64,000 bases of DNA from Occultella kanbiaonis. Its GTDB lineage: Bacteria > Actinomycetota > Actinomycetes > Actinomycetales > Beutenbergiaceae. The DNA is taken from contig NZ_CP046175.1 of NCBI RefSeq assembly GCF_009708215.1, forward strand, positions 4,774,001 through 4,838,000, written 5' to 3'. The notes below the pieces were generated by a model that ran no database searches, had not been told where the DNA came from, and was given only the letters and a program-made list of their open reading frames with translations. This document shows, one piece after another, positions 28,495 through 38,392 of the stretch. How positions within the stretch are numbered: the stretch's first letter is position 1; each line of letters opens with the position of its first letter. The translations under genes and the position numbers were made by a program.

Positions 28495-29700
28495 ATGGTC
28501 GCCGGAGCCCTGCCTCGCGGTATCACACGGTACCGAGACCGCTACCGAGTGCGCTTGAACGTCGACGGCACCACCCATGCCCTCGGCGTCTTCGACACGC
28601 TCGGCGATGCCCGCGCGGCACTCGACATAGCCAAGGGTGAGCGCGCCCGGGGCACGTTCGTGCCGCCCGCCCAGATTCGGGCCGAGCGGCGCGCCGCGCA
28701 GGTGAGGGCCGAGACCGATGCCCTCACGCTCGCTGAGTGGGCCGAGCAGTGGCTGGACGGTCTTGCCGCCAACCCGGAGCGCTCCCCCTCGACCGTGTTG
28801 TCCTACCGGTCGGTGCTGCGCACGCACGTGCTGCCCGAACTCGGGGCGACGCGGCTGGTCGACCTCACACCCGGGCAGGTCGCCGCCCACCTCGCGACAC
28901 TCCGGGCCAAGCCGTCGAAGCGGCACCCCGGCGCGCGAGCGAACGGCGTCGCGCCGAACGCGGCGAGGGTGCTGCGCTCGTGCCTGAACGGGGCCATCAA
29001 GCGCCCCGACATCGCCCTGGCCTCCTTCGCCTTCCCCGAGGCACCCTCGCAAACCCCCGTCCGGCCGGCAGAGCCCGACGGCGACATCGCGACACCCGGG
29101 CAGGTGGCAGCAATGGCCGCGGCGATGCCGGAGCACCTGGGCGCGGCGGTCCTGCTGGCGGCCTGGTGCGCCCTGCGGCTCGGAGAGGTGCTCGGTCTGG
29201 AACGCCGCGACCTGGAGCACCTCGACGATCCCGAGCGCGCGATCCTGCACGTGCGGCGGCAGTGGAACACCAAGGCCGTGCGACTGACCGAACCCAAACG
29301 AGGCAGCACCCGCAGCGTCGCGATCCCGGCGACCCTACTGCCGGTGCTGCGCGAGCACCTCGACACCCACGCCGCGCCCGGACCCGACGGGCCGGTGTTC
29401 ACGCCGCCGAGCCGACGTGGGCGGCGGGTCTCGCAGACCTCGTTCGACACCCACTGGCGAGTCGCGCGGAAGGTGGCAGGGCGTGACTCGTTCCGGTTTC
29501 ACAGCCTGCGACACACCGGCCTGACTGAGTACGCACGCCAGGGCGCCACGCTCGCGGACCTGCTGGAGCGCGGCGGGCACACGGATGTCTCGGTGGCGCT
29601 GAAGTACCAGCACGCTTCAGCGCAGCGGGACCGGGAGTTGACTGCTCGGCTGGATGAGGTTGTAATGATTGGGGCGGCCGCCGGTGGCCGGGCGGACTAG
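28495..29700 (+). CDS. Tyrosine-type site-specific integrase
   Basis: The protein has 401 residues. An N-terminal AP2-like arm-binding segment (ITRYRDRYRVRLNVDG) is followed by a SAM-like core-binding domain and the catalytic domain. Visible catalytic residues are Arg228 (CALRLGEVLGL), the His-x-x-Arg box (FHSLRHTGLTEYA) and a C-terminal GGHTDVSVALKYQHAS with the Tyr nucleophile. ATG 28495 has GGAAGG seven bases upstream. Next to tRNA-Ser, it very probably integrates an element into that gene. Confidence 0.9.
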   Translation: MVAGALPRGITRYRDRYRVRLNVDGTTHALGVFDTLGDARAALDIAKGERARGTFVPPAQIRAERRAAQVRAETDALTLAEWAEQWLDGLAANPERSPSTVLSYRSVLRTHVLPELGATRLVDLTPGQVAAHLATLRAKPSKRHPGARANGVAPNAARVLRSCLNGAIKRPDIALASFAFPEAPSQTPVRPAEPDGDIATPGQVAAMAAAMPEHLGAAVLLAAWCALRLGEVLGLERRDLEHLDDPERAILHVRRQWNTKAVRLTEPKRGSTRSVAIPATLLPVLREHLDTHAAPGPDGPVFTPPSRRGRRVSQTSFDTHWRVARKVAGRDSFRFHSLRHTGLTEYARQGATLADLLERGGHTDVSVALKYQHASAQRDRELTARLDEVVMIGAAAGGRAD

Positions 29701-29907
29701 TTGCCCGGGTGCCAGAACCCCTTGCCCATTTGCGGCGTCGGCGTCCGGCTACCCCTTGCCCGTCGAAGTCTGCGCTGCCTCGAGGCTGAGCGAGTACAGC
29801 GACTCCGACGGGGCTCTTCGGCTCCTGTACGAGCCCTCGACGGGGCGCTTCCCACCACACCCACCCGCAGGCCCGGCCCGCGGGGTTGACGCGGCCGCGG
29901 TGGCGGC

Positions 29908-31324
29908 GTGTCCACCTACGTGCAAGCCCTCGCTGAGTCGCGCGGGACCTCCGTGCAGGTGTGCGGGCTGTGGCCCGGCGCGGCCGGGTCCGGGGCGCCC
30001 GTCGTTGGCGTGCCCCTCGGGCATCACCTGCACACCGGCGCCACGGTCGGGTGCGACCCGATCAGCTGGTTCGAGCGGGGCAACCTCATCAACAACCCCT
30101 CCGCGTTAGTCATGGGCTTGCCTGCCTACGGCAAGTCCACCCTGGTCCGCCGGATTGGTGCTCGGCCTCACCGGCTACGGGGTCATGCCGCTGGTCCTGG
30201 GCGACCTCAAACCCGACTACGTCGACCTCGTCCAAGCGCTCGGTGGGCAGGTAGTCCGCAACGGGCCAGGCAGGGCCAAGATCAACATCCTCGACCCCGG
30301 AGAAGCCAACGCCGCGGCAGCACGGCTGACCGGGCAGGCCCAGATCGAGGTCCTCGCTGACCCGCACCAGCGCCGCCTGGAGATGGTCGTGGCCCTCTCC
30401 AACATCTGGCGCAAACGGCCACCTGAGTCGATCTCCGTGCAGATCCTCGACCGCGCTCTCCACGTACTCGACGACACCGCCGACCGGAACCCGGTCCTCG
30501 GTGACCTGCTCAAAGTCATCCAAGACGGACCCGAATCGGATCGCGCGGTCGCCGTCGACCGCGGCGACAAGAACCGCTACCAGGAGATAACCCGCGACAT
30601 CGAGGTGGACCTGGTCGGGTTCACCTCCGGTGCCGCGTTCGGGGACATGTTCTCCGGGCACACCACCACCCCGCTGCACCTGGACCGTCCCGCTGTAATC
30701 GACGTGTCCTCACTCGGTGAGGCACAGGCAGACGTCAAGGCCGCAGCACTGCTGTCGTGCTGGTCCTACGGCTTCGGCGCGGTGAACATCGCCAACGCCC
30801 TCGCCGATTCCGGCCTGGAGCCGCAGCGGCGCTACTTCATCGTGATGGACGAGCTTTGGCAGGCACTGCGCGCCGGCGAAGGCATGGTCGACCGGGTCGA
30901 CGCACTCACCCGGCTCAACCGCCAGAAGGGCGTCGGCCAGGTGATGATCTCCCACACCATGTCCGACCTCGCAGCTCTGCCCGAGCTCGCAGCTCTGCCC
31001 GAGCTCGACCAGAAGAAGGCGCGCGGCTTCGTCGAACGCTCCGGCATGGTGATCCTCGGGGCGTTGCCCGAGGACGAGATGCCCAGACTCTCCGGCGCGA
31101 TCAAACTCGCCCGCGCCGAACAGGACCTACTCACCTCCTGGACAACCCCAACATCATGGGGCAGTTCGGCCGACATGGAAGCCTCACCACCGCCTGGACG
31201 AGGGAAGTTCCTTATCAAAGTGGGTGGTCGCCCCGGGATCCCGTTGAACGTCGCACTGACCTCAGTCGAGCAGGGCCTGCACAACACCAACAAGCGGTGG
31301 AACCTGGGAAGGCGGCCCGCATGA
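29908..31324 (+). pseudogene. Conjugal transfer VirB4-like ATPase, frameshifted
   Basis: The reading frame carries a Walker A motif (VMGLPAYGKSTLV) in frame 1 up to about 30,154 and then continues in frame 2 as VLGLTGYGVMPLVLGDLKPDY, which is the normal continuation of this actinobacterial transfer ATPase. One surplus T in CGGATTGGTG explains the shift. Later segments IDVSSLGEAQADVKAAAL and YFIVMDELWQAL (Walker B) are intact. The N-terminus may also be shortened, since an in-frame stop lies just upstream. It is either inactive or affected by a sequencing error. Its stop overlaps the next gene by ATGA. Confidence 0.75.
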
Positions 31325-33101
31325 GCACCCCAACGAATCGCCGCCGCGATCCCGGCGGCCTCAGCGCCGAAACGACCCTGCTCTGGGTAGTGATCATCCT
31401 CGTCCTGGTCGCGACGGCCGTCGTCTACGGCGGGGTGCACCTAGGACACCGGATCGCCGGCACCGCGACCGGCTTGCCGGCGAAACCCCTTCGCCGTCGC
31501 CTTTGGCCTCCTCAACGGCGCGGTGACCTGGCCAGAGCAGGGCACCGCCGTGGCGATAGCGCTCGGCGCGGTCCTAGTCGCCGTGGCGATCCTGGTCCTG
31601 ATCCTCGTCGCCCGCTCAAGGCGCCGGCGCGCGCGGCGACGAGAAAGCCACCTACATGGGCCGCGGCCGCGACGTCGAGGCCCTGAGTCTCAAAAGTACG
31701 CGGTCGACCGCCAAGCGACTCGGGGATGTCTCCTCGCCCGGTCTGCCGATCGGCATCACCGTCTCGACAAGCCAGCCGCTCCTCAGCTCGTGGGAAGACA
31801 TGCGCTTCACCATCGCAGGACCTCGGACAGGAAAGACCACCTCGATCGTGGTGCCCGAGATCCTCGCCGCCCCCGGAGCGGTATTCGCGACATCCAACAA
31901 ACGCGACGTCGTCGATGCCACCCGCGACGTCCGCGCCGACAGCGGCCCAATCTGGGTCTTCGACCCACAGGGCATCGTCAACGAAGAACCCACCTGGTGG
32001 TGGGACCCCCTCAGCTACGTCACCGATGAGGTGAAGGCAGCCAAACTCGCCGAGCACTTCGCCGCCGGCTCCCGCGACCCCGGGGCACGCGCCGACGCCT
32101 ACTTCGACTCCGCCGGCCTGGACCTCCTGGCCGGACTCCTCCTCGCCGCGGCACTCGACGAACGGCCCATCACCGACGTCTACGCGTGGCTCACCAGTCC
32201 AACCGACGAAGAGGCCGTCGACATCCTCCGCCGGCACGACTTCACCCTCACCGCCCACCAAGTGGCCGGGATCATCGCAGCACCGGAGAAACAGCGCGGC
32301 GGCGTCTACGGCACAGCCCAACAGATGGCCTCCTGCCTGACCAACCGCGCCGTAGCGGCCTGGGTCACCCGCCAAGGCGTGCGCCCGCACTTCGACCCAG
32401 CAGCATTCGTCCGCGATGGCGGAACGCTGTACTCACTCTCCAAGGAAGGCCGCGGCACCGCCGGACCGCTCCTCACCGCCCTCACCATGGCGGTCGTCGA
32501 AGCCGCAGAAGAACTCGCCGCACGCTCACCAGGCGGCCGACTCACGACACCCCTCGTCGGTGTACTCGACGAGGCCGCGAACGTCTGCCGGTGGCGCGAA
32601 CTGCCCAACCTGTACTCCCACTACGGATCCCGCGGGATCGTGCTCGACACCGTCCTGCAGTCCTGGTCGCAAGGCGTCGATGTCTGGGGCGAGTCGGGCA
32701 TGAAGAAACTCTGGTCCGCGGCGAACGTGAAGGTCTACGGCGGCAACGTCTCCGAGGTCGCCTTCCTCGAGGACATCTCCCGCCTCATCGGTGACTACGA
32801 CCGTCAAGGTTCGACCCTGTCCACCGGCCGCGGCGGCCGCGGTGTGAACTACCAACTCCACCGCGAACGTATCCTCGACATCGCGGAGCTTGCCGCGCTG
32901 CCCAAGGGCCGCGCGGTCGTACTGGGCGCCGGCTCACGCCCGACCCTCATCCAAACCCAACCCTGGATGACCGGCCCGCACGCCGACGACGTGCGAGCCT
33001 CCATCACGGCGCACGACCCACAAGCAGAGCAAACGATCGCCACAGCGGACCAGGAACTGATCTCCGTCGCCGCGGCTCCGATCGTCGAGGACGCCTCGTG
33101 A
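31321..33101 (+). pseudogene. VirD4/TraG-like type IV coupling protein, two frameshifts
   Basis: The gene starts MSTPTNRRRDPGGL and has two N-terminal membrane segments, the first in frame 1, the second in frame 2 (VAIALGAVLVAVAILVLILV). The soluble ATPase follows in frame 3 with Walker A GPRTGKTT and a TraM-recognition region (LVGVLDEAANVC). Single-base insertions near 31,487 and 31,630 explain both changes. The long C-terminal part (31,656-33,101) is uninterrupted. The coupling protein would feed DNA to the conjugation channel. It overlaps the next gene by four bases. Confidence 0.75.
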
Positions 33102-33554
33102 GCGACTGGGCCGAAGACGACGAACCGACCAGCCAGGCGGCGATCGACGATCGCTACTACCGATTCTGCGCCCACGCTCTACTACGGCTCCGTGGACCAG
33201 TTCGTGCGCGAACACCTGCGCAATGTCTACCGCCGCCGGATCCCCGGCAACGGCAACGGCCGTGTGTGGGCCGCGCGTTGGTGGGAGTACGACGAGGCGG
33301 TGATCCGCCTCGAGGCCCTTTGGCGTGCGTGGGAACATCTACGACTCGACGCGGCAACCGGAATGAGCGTCTGGTGGCGCGACCACGCAGACCACCACAT
33401 GGCCGTGCTTCTCGATCCCGACGGACCGTTCATGGGGGTCAGAGGCGACGAGAACAGATCCGACATCGGCGCGCCGTTGCCCTACGAAGCACCCCCCGAG
33501 GGCATGTTCCCGGACGCGCGCGTACTTGGCACCACCGGAGCGAGCCAGATCTGA
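33098..33554 (+). pseudogene. DUF4913 protein, frameshifted
   Basis: The conserved part, from YYGSVDQFVREHL through EALWRAWEHLRLDAATGMSV to WWRDHADHHMAVLLDPDGPF, matches DUF4913, a small protein family found next to VirD4-type genes in actinobacterial conjugative elements. The start GTG at 33098 is in another frame; a single-base insertion near 33,175 separates them. Function unknown. Confidence 0.72.
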
Positions 33555-33878
33555 CATGAAGTCGGCAATCTCTCGCGCTGCAGTGTGGGAACTGGATCGA
33601 CCCGGCCTTTGCCGAGGTCCCGCAGGCGCAGTGGATGAACGTCAACTCGCCGAAGTCGCCCCTCGGGACGTCCCCCGGGTGGTTGGGGCACTGAGGCCGA
33701 GACGGGTGACGAAACCGCCCCTCTGGAGGGCGTACCTGGTCCTGTGGCATGGCGACAAGGAGTCGGCGTGCGGCGGGGTGACGCGTCCCCGACGAGACCG
33801 CGCGATTCTCAAAGAGCCCTTGACCCCGGCTCCATGAGCCCCTACGGTCCTTACAAACACCAAACAAAGGGGTCGGGG
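33555..33878 (+). other. Gene remnant and upstream region of the secreted protein
   Basis: No full gene is seen. One frame (about 33,551-33,692) reads CGNWIDPAFAEVPQAQWMN and ends at a stop, which looks like the C-terminal tail of a lost transfer gene. The last 60 bases, AT-richer than the surroundings, should hold the promoter of the next gene. Confidence 0.3.
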
Positions 33879-34280
33879 ATGTCACGTTTCAAGCGCTCGC
33901 TCGCCAAGATGGGGATCGCGTCGGTCATCGCAGCATCGGTGCTGGGAGGACACGCAGCAGCAAGCGCGTACTCCATCGGCTCGGGCAACTTCAGCTATGA
34001 CGGCGGCTCACCTTGGCAGACAATTCTCACGCCGAGGAGCGTGAGCCTGACCGGAACGTCGACCTACACGACCTATCAGAGTGTAGTCCAATTCAGTTTC
34101 GCGAGCGACTACCGCCGGTACCGCACACTCCAGCCTACTCAGTCATTGATCCGTGTGGATCGGATGAACACCGGCGGATCGGTGTCCGTAAGTCAACCTC
34201 TCAACTTCGGAACCACCACCGTCTTCGGAAACTACATCGCCAATTATGACGCTACTGTGCGCCTGAGCGCCCACAACTAA
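33879..34280 (+). CDS. Small secreted protein of unknown function
   Basis: The protein has 133 residues. It has a clear Sec signal peptide: basic MSRFKRSLAKMG, a hydrophobic core and cleavage probably after AAASA near residue 30. The mature part of about 100 residues is rich in Ser, Thr and Tyr, has no cysteine and looks beta-strand-forming. An AAAGGGG stretch lies upstream of ATG 33879. Fifty bases downstream are an ABC ATPase and two membrane proteins. The layout recalls lactococcin-972-type bacteriocin loci, but the sequence was not recognised as any known bacteriocin. Confidence 0.65.
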   Translation: MSRFKRSLAKMGIASVIAASVLGGHAAASAYSIGSGNFSYDGGSPWQTILTPRSVSLTGTSTYTTYQSVVQFSFASDYRRYRTLQPTQSLIRVDRMNTGGSVSVSQPLNFGTTTVFGNYIANYDATVRLSAHN

Positions 34281-34331
34281 CAATTGCCGGTATGCCGACG
34301 GAGATAGCGAACGAGCGGATGGATAGTCCTT

Positions 34332-35075
34332 TTGGCAGTTGTGAGCGAGCGAAGCGATAGTTCCGAGGCGCTTCCGCTAGCAGCGCTACGTCTAGAGAAC
34401 GTCTCATTTCGATATAGCGGGACCCGGGCAGCGGTAATTGACTTGCGCTCCGCAAGTTTTGAGCCCGCGACGATCAACTACCTAGTCGGCGAAAACGGCA
34501 GTGGAAAGTCCACTCTCCTGAAGTTGCTTTCCGGAGTGCTCCGACCCGATTCGGGGCGCGCCATCATGGACGGTGGCGACATATTCCGAGATCGGGACCT
34601 AATGAACTCGCGCGTCGGGTACCTCCGCCAGGACTACGTCACCAAAGGGCAGACCCGCACCCAGGACTTCCTCGCCTACGGCGCCTGGATGCACGGGGTG
34701 GCTGCCTCGGAAACCCAGCGACGCGCCGCTGAACTCCTCGCGGAGATTGGCCTAGTTGACCAACGGGACACTCGTGTAAAGAAGTTGTCGGGAGGAATGC
34801 AGCGACGCCTCGGCCTATCCGTAGAGCTCACACACCGTCCTCGATTGGTTCTCCTTGATGAGCCAACCTCCGGTCTGGATGTCTCCGCCCGCGAGAGGTT
34901 TCATCGCGTCGTTGATACCCAGGTTAAGGACGGGGCGACAATGATCATCGCGTCACACGAGTTCAGCGAGATGACGAAGTCGGCCTGCACGATATATCAC
35001 CTAGCCGGTGGCACCCTAAAGACAATGGCCAAGTCACCTGCCGGCGCATCCGTCGATCCTGAAGACTTTCTGTGA
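34332..35075 (+). CDS. ABC transporter ATPase
   Basis: The protein has 247 residues, a single ATPase domain with Walker A GENGSGKST, signature LSGGMQRRLGLSVEL and Walker B LVLLDEPTSGLD. The start may be TTG at 34332 or GTG at 34341; no clear ribosome binding site decides. It overlaps the following membrane protein gene by GTGA. GC content and codon choice are visibly lower than in the chromosomal part, a sign of transfer. It may export the small protein or give immunity to it. Confidence 0.82.
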   Translation: MAVVSERSDSSEALPLAALRLENVSFRYSGTRAAVIDLRSASFEPATINYLVGENGSGKSTLLKLLSGVLRPDSGRAIMDGGDIFRDRDLMNSRVGYLRQDYVTKGQTRTQDFLAYGAWMHGVAASETQRRAAELLAEIGLVDQRDTRVKKLSGGMQRRLGLSVELTHRPRLVLLDEPTSGLDVSARERFHRVVDTQVKDGATMIIASHEFSEMTKSACTIYHLAGGTLKTMAKSPAGASVDPEDFL

Positions 35076-36319
35076 CATCGCCTAGCGAAGTAGTACGTGC
35101 AACGACGATTCATGTGGAAACGTCGGCCGCCGCGGTTCCCGCCTCATTAATCGCGGTCGCTGGCACAGCGATCGCGTTCGCTTCGGGCCCTCTGGACACA
35201 ACTTGGGTCGGCCGTCCGAACAACACGGGCTTGTACCTTACCGTCTTCGGCTTCGCCATTGCTGGTTGCCTCGCCCTCATCGCAGGCTATTTGAGTGGTC
35301 GGTCTCTAGCAACGGACAGCACAGCCATCTATAGACGCTCGTCCCGGAGCGTTCTTACGTTGGTCTCCTACCGTGTACTCGGAGATTTCATCTGGCTCAC
35401 GGCCGGGCTGTCTATCGCCGCCGCGGCCGCACTACTCCGGACTTTGCTCATAGGCGGCGGCATCGCGATGGGCATATGGCCGCTCGTACTACTGGCTTCG
35501 TCGTCAGTCCTCGCTTCCTACACCTTCGGTCTCGTACTCGGAGCGCTACTCCTGCACGCTGCCGGTGCGGCGATACTCGCTCCGTTACCGTACGCAGCTA
35601 CCCTCTTCTCGAGCAGCGTCCTAGGCCTCTCGTCGATGCCACAACTCCAGCAGATTGTCGCGCCATACATCGATCAATCTTGGGACCCCGTCCTAGTGCC
35701 GAACGTTGTGCCAATCTTGGCACTCGTCGGTTATGTTCTAGGGGTCGCGGCAACCTGTATGGCGGCAGCTTGCATTATAGTGTCACGGCGCTTGAGACGG
35801 CCGAACCTGCCCTTATGGATGGCCACGGCCGCCACGTTGGCTACCGTGGCTTTCGGGCTTGCCGTTATCATCCCGTGGACGCCGAACGGATTCGCTCGTA
35901 TGAATCCTGGAGGAGTCGCATGCGCTTCCGCGAGTGGACACGTTTGTGTTTGGGAATCCCAGGAGGCACGGCTTAGCGATTGGGTGACCGCGGAGGAGTC
36001 CGTGTATCTCGTGGCCCAGCGCCTGGAACCGGACTCTCAAAGGTTGCGCATTATGCAGGTCGGTATCGATTTAGAGGGACCTGAAGACCGTAGTTTAGAA
36101 CTTTTCAACCCTGTTCCGACGGTAACCGAACTACGCTTGGCGATAGCGGAGGTTTACGTTGCTGCGATGCTCGCTCAATGCGTCGACGCACCGGGTTATG
36201 GAGCCGCATTCTCAGAAATGATGGGCTTGTTCGTTGACGAACTAGGCGGTCGTGCGGACTCTCCAGGAGTCGCAGGGGGACTGTCCGTGGATTCCATACG
36301 CGCCGAGCATTGTGGATAG
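35072..36319 (+). CDS. ABC transporter membrane protein with extracytoplasmic C-terminal domain
   Basis: The protein has 415 residues. About six hydrophobic segments occupy residues 20-280. After the last one (about LATVAFGLAVIIPW) comes a soluble domain of about 130 residues with a C-x7-C pair in GGVACASASGHVCVW, which could form a disulphide outside the cell. GTG at 35072 overlaps the ATPase stop. It should be the permease of that ATPase. The family was not identified with certainty. Confidence 0.7.
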   Translation: MTSPSEVVRATTIHVETSAAAVPASLIAVAGTAIAFASGPLDTTWVGRPNNTGLYLTVFGFAIAGCLALIAGYLSGRSLATDSTAIYRRSSRSVLTLVSYRVLGDFIWLTAGLSIAAAAALLRTLLIGGGIAMGIWPLVLLASSSVLASYTFGLVLGALLLHAAGAAILAPLPYAATLFSSSVLGLSSMPQLQQIVAPYIDQSWDPVLVPNVVPILALVGYVLGVAATCMAAACIIVSRRLRRPNLPLWMATAATLATVAFGLAVIIPWTPNGFARMNPGGVACASASGHVCVWESQEARLSDWVTAEESVYLVAQRLEPDSQRLRIMQVGIDLEGPEDRSLELFNPVPTVTELRLAIAEVYVAAMLAQCVDAPGYGAAFSEMMGLFVDELGGRADSPGVAGGLSVDSIRAEHCG

Positions 36320-36329
36320 AATCCGCCCT

Positions 36330-36926
36330 ATGGCAGTCTGGATTCGGAGGCGCTCGCTCGATATGGCAGTCCTCGCGCTAGCCATACTTGCAGCGATCCT
36401 ACACGAAGCGGGGCATTGGTCGACTGGCACGCCTCAGATGAGAGGGCCCAGTCTTGATCTCTCAGTTGCTGACGTCTATGCTATTTCAAGCGGCCTGCTT
36501 CTTGCAGTGCTAATTAAGCCTCGAGATCTGGATCTCGAGATGCGGTCGGGCCGGCGCCTTGCCCTATACCGATCTCTTTCTGCACTCGTTCTCGCCGGGG
36601 TCGCGGCAATGTGCGTTTTCGTAGTATCGTCAGGGCCCAACGTCCAGGCGTGGCCGTCCCTTCGCAATGCCCTGCTCATTTCGGTCGGATTGAGCATTAC
36701 TGTCCGCTTGGCGTCTTACTACGTGGCACTATCGCTCCTCGCAGCCTATTTGGGCACCGTAATGTTCGTAGGTGTATCGTTCGAGGGGGCTGTTGAACCA
36801 TGGGCATTGTTGGCATTTGGGGAACCGACCCGTTTTGATCCGTGGCTTGCCGCGGGTGGGTGCATTGCCTATACTGCACTTTTCGCATTTCCGAGTTTAG
36901 GTATTCGCAGATTGCGGCAGTTATGA
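36330..36926 (+). CDS. Hypothetical membrane protein of the ABC locus
   Basis: The protein has 198 residues with about five hydrophobic segments, the first containing the sequence AILAAILHEAGHWS. The HEAGH there resembles a zinc-peptidase HExxH motif, but it lies at a membrane edge and may be chance. An in-frame GTG at 36312 overlaps the permease stop and is an alternative start. Probably a second membrane subunit or an immunity protein. Confidence 0.6.
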   Translation: MAVWIRRRSLDMAVLALAILAAILHEAGHWSTGTPQMRGPSLDLSVADVYAISSGLLLAVLIKPRDLDLEMRSGRRLALYRSLSALVLAGVAAMCVFVVSSGPNVQAWPSLRNALLISVGLSITVRLASYYVALSLLAAYLGTVMFVGVSFEGAVEPWALLAFGEPTRFDPWLAAGGCIAYTALFAFPSLGIRRLRQL

Positions 36927-37113
36927 GTTCGCAACTTCTCCAGACATGATCATCGCCACCCCCGTTTCTCAATGTCGCTCCGAAGCCACCGGTACCGGCA
37001 TGAGCGTCTAGTCACGCGACCACGCCGAACACCATTTGGAGGTGCGAGACCTTACTAGCGCTAGCGGTACAGACTGCCTGACCAACGAGAGAAGTTGATG
37101 TCAAAGCGGTCAG

Positions 37114-38238
37114 ATGGATGGCGGAGGGCGCAGCGAAACTGCAAGGCAAAAGACGGACACACGCGAGCACCACGTGCCGCGGATGTACCTGAAACGGTTC
37201 GGCAGGATGACCTCCCATGGAGCCGAGTTGGTGGCAGCGACCCCCGATTTGTCGCGACAGTTCAGAACTGGCGTGAACGATATCGCGGTAGAGCGCGGAT
37301 TCTACTGGGGTACAGACGTTGCTGGCGTGCCCCACCATGATCTGGAGGAGTTCTTCACGGGCATCGAGGCGAACGCCACATCTTCCTTCCCGAGGCTCCT
37401 CGACGCGGGAAGAGGGCCGAATGACGACGCACTGCCCGGCAATGGCCACCCCGACGCGAGACGAAACTTGTGCTCTCGTGGTGGATCGCCGCCCAGCTCT
37501 TACGAACTGTCCGACCACGACGACGTCTGCTTGAAGATCAAGAAGATCACCAGAGCGTCGAGGAAATGCCAACTCGATTCGACCACGCGAACCTTCACAT
37601 TCGATACATCGCCAACCTGATTGCTCCCCTGACGGGAGCGATATTCCACCGCCCGTGGGGGGGGTTGGCTTCAGCGACCTGTGTCTGCTCACAGGCGATG
37701 CGCCCGTCCTGCTCCTCAATGGCCAGGACGAACAGGATCAGATGGCTGCCGCGATGTACTGGGACCTCTACCTCCCGCTCGACCCTCATCGCTGTCTCTA
37801 CCTGCCTGGCCTGGCGACACAGGCATCTAACCGGCGATCGCGTCGCGTCAAGACCACCACTTCAAACTCCATGGCGGGCATGGGATCGGACTCAATTCGA
37901 TGATGATCGACTAAGCCGTTAGACACGTATTTCACCATCCCGATCACAGCCCTCTCGCCCACGCCGAGCCGCAGAAGCAACTGAGCAACGGCCAGTTACC
38001 GCAGTTCCTCATGCATTACGAGGTCCTGGCGCCGACGTACAGCGTGCAGCGCCGGTGGCTCACAGCGCACGCCGAACCAGGTGCGGGCGGCGGCCCGAAG
38101 GAGCCTAAGTCCGAGCCGGACGTCCTGGCAGTCGCTCAGCGCATGGCTGACGAGCTCACTGAGCGCACGAAGGTCTTCACAGACTTCGCTCTCCAAGAGG
38201 GCAGCCCAGCGGACGGCCCGTCGTCCAGCGAGCACTGA
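37114..38238 (+). pseudogene. DUF4238 protein, decayed
   Basis: The start region DTREHHVPRMYLKRFG is the hallmark of DUF4238 proteins. The coding sequence then jumps frames: frame 1 to about 37,450, frame 3 through IRYIANLIAPLTGAIFHRPWG, and frame 2 after a run of eight G at 37,657-37,664. A later stretch (HFKLHGGHGIGLNSMMID) meets an in-frame TAA near 37,913 before the C-terminal part ends at 38238. The nonsense codon in addition to the frameshifts shows real decay. DUF4238 function is not established. Confidence 0.65.
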
Positions 38239-38293
38239 GCCAGGGGCCCGGTAGATCGGGCACGACAAGGCATCTCCTCGGCGCAACCGTAGG

Positions 38294-38320
38294 CTGTGGA
38301 TAACCCTGTGTAATCCACAG
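38294..38320. repeat. Inverted repeat resembling two DnaA boxes
   Basis: CTGTGGAT and ATCCACAG face each other 11 bases apart. The left arm extends to TGTGGATAA, an exact complement of the DnaA box TTATCCACA; the right arm reads TAATCCACA, one base off. It could also be a simple hairpin ending the decayed DUF4238 gene. Confidence 0.4.
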
Positions 38321-38392
38321 AGTGGAGTTGCCCTCGTTCGGTCAGCCAATAAGGCTCCGACCTGCGAGGATGCCCGCGGAGGCGCCTCTGAC

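Noticed and set aside
29701-29907. A second tRNA or att copy behind the integrase
   Set aside because: No cloverleaf and no TTCGAATCCCC-type repeat of the tRNA-Ser 3' end could be found.
33551-33692. A separate small gene after DUF4913
   Set aside because: It has no start codon and only a C-terminal-like tail; it is treated as a remnant.
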